A stretch of DNA of 64,000 nucleotides from Kaistia adipata DSM 17808 (GTDB lineage Bacteria; Pseudomonadota; Alphaproteobacteria; Rhizobiales; Kaistiaceae): NCBI RefSeq assembly GCF_000423225.1, contig NZ_KE383991.1, positions 878,217-942,216 of the forward strand. Reading direction: 5' to 3'. A program made the position numbers and the translations under genes. The notes under the pieces are model-generated. The model was given only the letters and a program-made list of their open reading frames with translations. It had not been told where the DNA came from and searched no databases. Numbering within the stretch: position 1 is the first letter of the stretch; every line of letters begins with the position of its first letter. This document shows, piece by piece, positions 61,890-64,000 of the stretch.

Positions 61890-61918
61890 TTGATTAGGCA
61901 GCCTGACCAATCCATATA
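61890..61918 (+). promoter_or_regulatory. sigma-70-type promoter of the sRNA
   Basis: TTGATT (61890-61895), 17-bp spacer, CATATA (61913-61918). Transcription would start at about 61925. Confidence 0.6.
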
Positions 61919-61924
61919 GGTAAT

Positions 61925-62072
61925 CAGTTGATGCGTTGGGCCTCTCGCTCCCTCCTCCCTGCGACGGGTTCGACCTCAGCTGTTCCCCTCTGGAAGGTGT
62001 TTGCTGCGCATTTCCCTGCCGCAGCAACAAAGACTTAGCCGGGCCTCGCAAGAGTGCCCGGCCTTTTCTTTT
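61925..62072 (+). ncRNA. abcR: AbcR-like (alpha-r15) trans-acting small RNA
   Basis: A roughly 120-148 nt transcript, 5' end uncertain, between a promoter and a strong terminator. It carries several unpaired C-rich anti-Shine-Dalgarno stretches (CTCCCTCCTCCC, TTCCCCTC, TTTCCCTG). A stem TTGCTGCG/CGCAGCAA (62001-62027) exposes TTTCCCTG in its loop, and the terminator hairpin is GCCGGGC (62038-62044) with GCCCGGC (62056-62062) then TTTTCTTTT. This layout and the lsrB neighbour match AbcR RNAs, Hfq-dependent repressors of ABC transporter messages in rhizobia and Brucella. Only one copy is seen here. Confidence 0.72.
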
Positions 62073-62125
62073 GTAAAGCATTTTACCGACGGCCGGCCGC
62101 CGACCTGCTCAATAGGCAGTCATGC

Positions 62126-63085
62126 CTACATGAAGAGCGGCTCGCTCTCCATGCCCTTGTAGAGCCCAGCCACGAACTCGCCATAGCCATTGTAGATCCG
62201 AGTCGGAATGCGCTCGTTGCTGCCGATCACGGTCTCCGACGCCTGGCTCCAGCGCGGATGCGGCACGTCGGGGTTCACGTTCGCCCAGAAGCCGTATTCC
62301 GACGATTGCAGCTGCTGCCAGAAATTGACCGGGCGCTCCTCGACGAAGCTCACCTTGACGATCGATTTGACCGACTTGAAGCCGTATTTCCACGGCGTGT
62401 GCAGGCGGATCGGCGCGCCCATCTGCTTCAACAGCGGCTTGCCGTAGACGCCGGTCACCATGAAGGCGAGCTCGTTGTTCGCTTCCGCCATGGAGAGGCC
62501 CTCGACATAGGGCCACGGATAGAAGGGCTGGTTCTGGCCGGGCGCCATCGCCGGATCCAGGAACGTCTCCATGCGGATGTATTTCGCGCCGGAGAGCGGC
62601 TTCGCATAGGCGACGAGATCGGCGAGCGGAAAGCCGGTCCAGGGCACGGTCATCGACCAGGCCTCCACGCAGCGATGGCGATAGACGCGCTCCTCGAGCT
62701 TCATCCCCTTCAGGAGGTCGTCGATGTCGACGGACTTCTCCTTCTCGACCAGGCCGCCGAACTGGATCGTCCACGGCCGGATCTTCAGCGCCTGGGCCGC
62801 GTCGGCGAGATCCTTGTCGGTGCTGTATTCGTAGAAGTTGTTGTAGTGCGCGTTGATCTTTTCCGGCGTGACGTCGCGCTCGATCGTGTAGCGGGGATTG
62901 CGCCTGGCCGGATAGAGCCCGGCGCTTGGATCGGCGTCGCCGGCAGCGCGCGCGAGCCCAGGCAGGGCGGCGGCGGCGAGGCCGAAGCCGCCGGCGGCGA
63001 GAATCTCGCGACGATTGAGAAAGATGGATTCGGGGGTGGCGCGGCTTTCGGGAATTTCCCAGCCCCGTGTGCGGCGAATGAGCAT
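62126..63085 (-). CDS. msrP: protein-methionine-sulfoxide reductase catalytic subunit
   Basis: MsrP/YedY is a periplasmic molybdenum-cofactor enzyme that repairs oxidised methionine. The 319-residue protein has a Tat-type signal (NRREILAAGGFGLAAAALPG, residues 24-43), the molybdenum-binding Cys139 in HRCVEAWSM, and the typical IRMETFLDPAMAPGQ and LKQMGAPIRLHTPWKYGFKSVKS segments. I chose the ATG at 63085. The heme partner msrQ is not next to it: the neighbouring genes are the sRNA and a divergent aminotransferase. Confidence 0.94.
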   Translation of the reverse strand: MLIRRTRGWEIPESRATPESIFLNRREILAAGGFGLAAAALPGLARAAGDADPSAGLYPARRNPRYTIERDVTPEKINAHYNNFYEYSTDKDLADAAQALKIRPWTIQFGGLVEKEKSVDIDDLLKGMKLEERVYRHRCVEAWSMTVPWTGFPLADLVAYAKPLSGAKYIRMETFLDPAMAPGQNQPFYPWPYVEGLSMAEANNELAFMVTGVYGKPLLKQMGAPIRLHTPWKYGFKSVKSIVKVSFVEERPVNFWQQLQSSEYGFWANVNPDVPHPRWSQASETVIGSNERIPTRIYNGYGEFVAGLYKGMESEPLFM

Positions 63086-63235
63086 GTTCGACTCCAATCC
63101 GGTAGGCGGCCTGCGCGCAAGATACGTAAGCAGGCGCCGAAAAGGCTTCAAATCAATTCGCCGCGCCTGCCATTGCCGCCGGGAACGGGTCGCCGATCGA
63201 TCGGGACGCTTGCCATCATGCGCCTCGCGGACTAG

Positions 63236-64000
<765 letters not shown>

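Noticed and set aside
61925-62072. The sRNA as 6S RNA or signal recognition particle RNA
   Set aside because: There is no long central bulged duplex as in 6S RNA and no conserved SRP tetraloop hairpin; C-rich loops plus the lsrB context fit AbcR.

Overview
The window comes from a high-GC alphaproteobacterium of the order Hyphomicrobiales (Rhizobiales). The gene orders carA/yqeY/rsm22-like/dnaG/rpoD, carB/greA and Lrp/trxB/lsrB, the glp glycerol ABC operon and an Omp25/31-type porin all point that way; the genus cannot be fixed from sequence alone. I see no rRNA, CRISPR array, phage or complete insertion sequence, and only one tRNA gene.

Layout. 0-6.3 kb is cell-surface polysaccharide: the end of a PAP2-like membrane protein, the four dTDP-L-rhamnose genes (rfbC facing rfbBDA), a GT2 glycosyltransferase of lower GC, and an RgpF-domain protein with an unrecognised N-terminal half. 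6.3-19.0 kb is inositol catabolism: two Gfo/Idh/MocA dehydrogenases and a sugar ABC transporter run leftwards, facing an RpiR-type regulator and iolC-iolD-iolE-iolB. A candidate IolR operator region lies between them. 19.1-26.1 kb holds an exported serine hydrolase, a LacI-type regulator with two identical operators, and a three-component oxygenase resembling rhizopine MocD-MocE-MocF, followed by a TIM-barrel isomerase. Together with the iol genes this suggests uptake and O-demethylation (or hydroxylation) of a substituted inositol that then feeds the iol pathway. 26.3-35.0 kb is the glycerol system glpR, glpD, glpSTPQ, a DUF2160 gene and glpV. 35.0-40.5 kb is mixed: a 32-residue orphan RiPP-precursor-like gene, small proteins, a porin, tRNA-Ile(CAU), an HdeA/B-like protein, a SIMPL protein and a lipid kinase. 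40.6-48.8 kb is housekeeping (carA, yqeY, dnaG, rpoD). 49.2-54.6 kb codes for envelope proteins. 54.8-64 kb has carB with a terminator-like leader and a TTG start, greA, an Lrp regulator, trxB, lsrB, a small RNA that looks like AbcR with a LysR-type box in front, msrP and an aspartate aminotransferase cut at its PLP lysine.

Intergenic spaces in the catabolic half are full of palindromic repeats of two families, often as inverted pairs. At 48.8 kb a roughly 102-bp MITE-like element with perfect 11-bp ends and a 5-bp target duplication sits inside another dispersed repeat, whose uninterrupted second copy lies 0.1 kb away.
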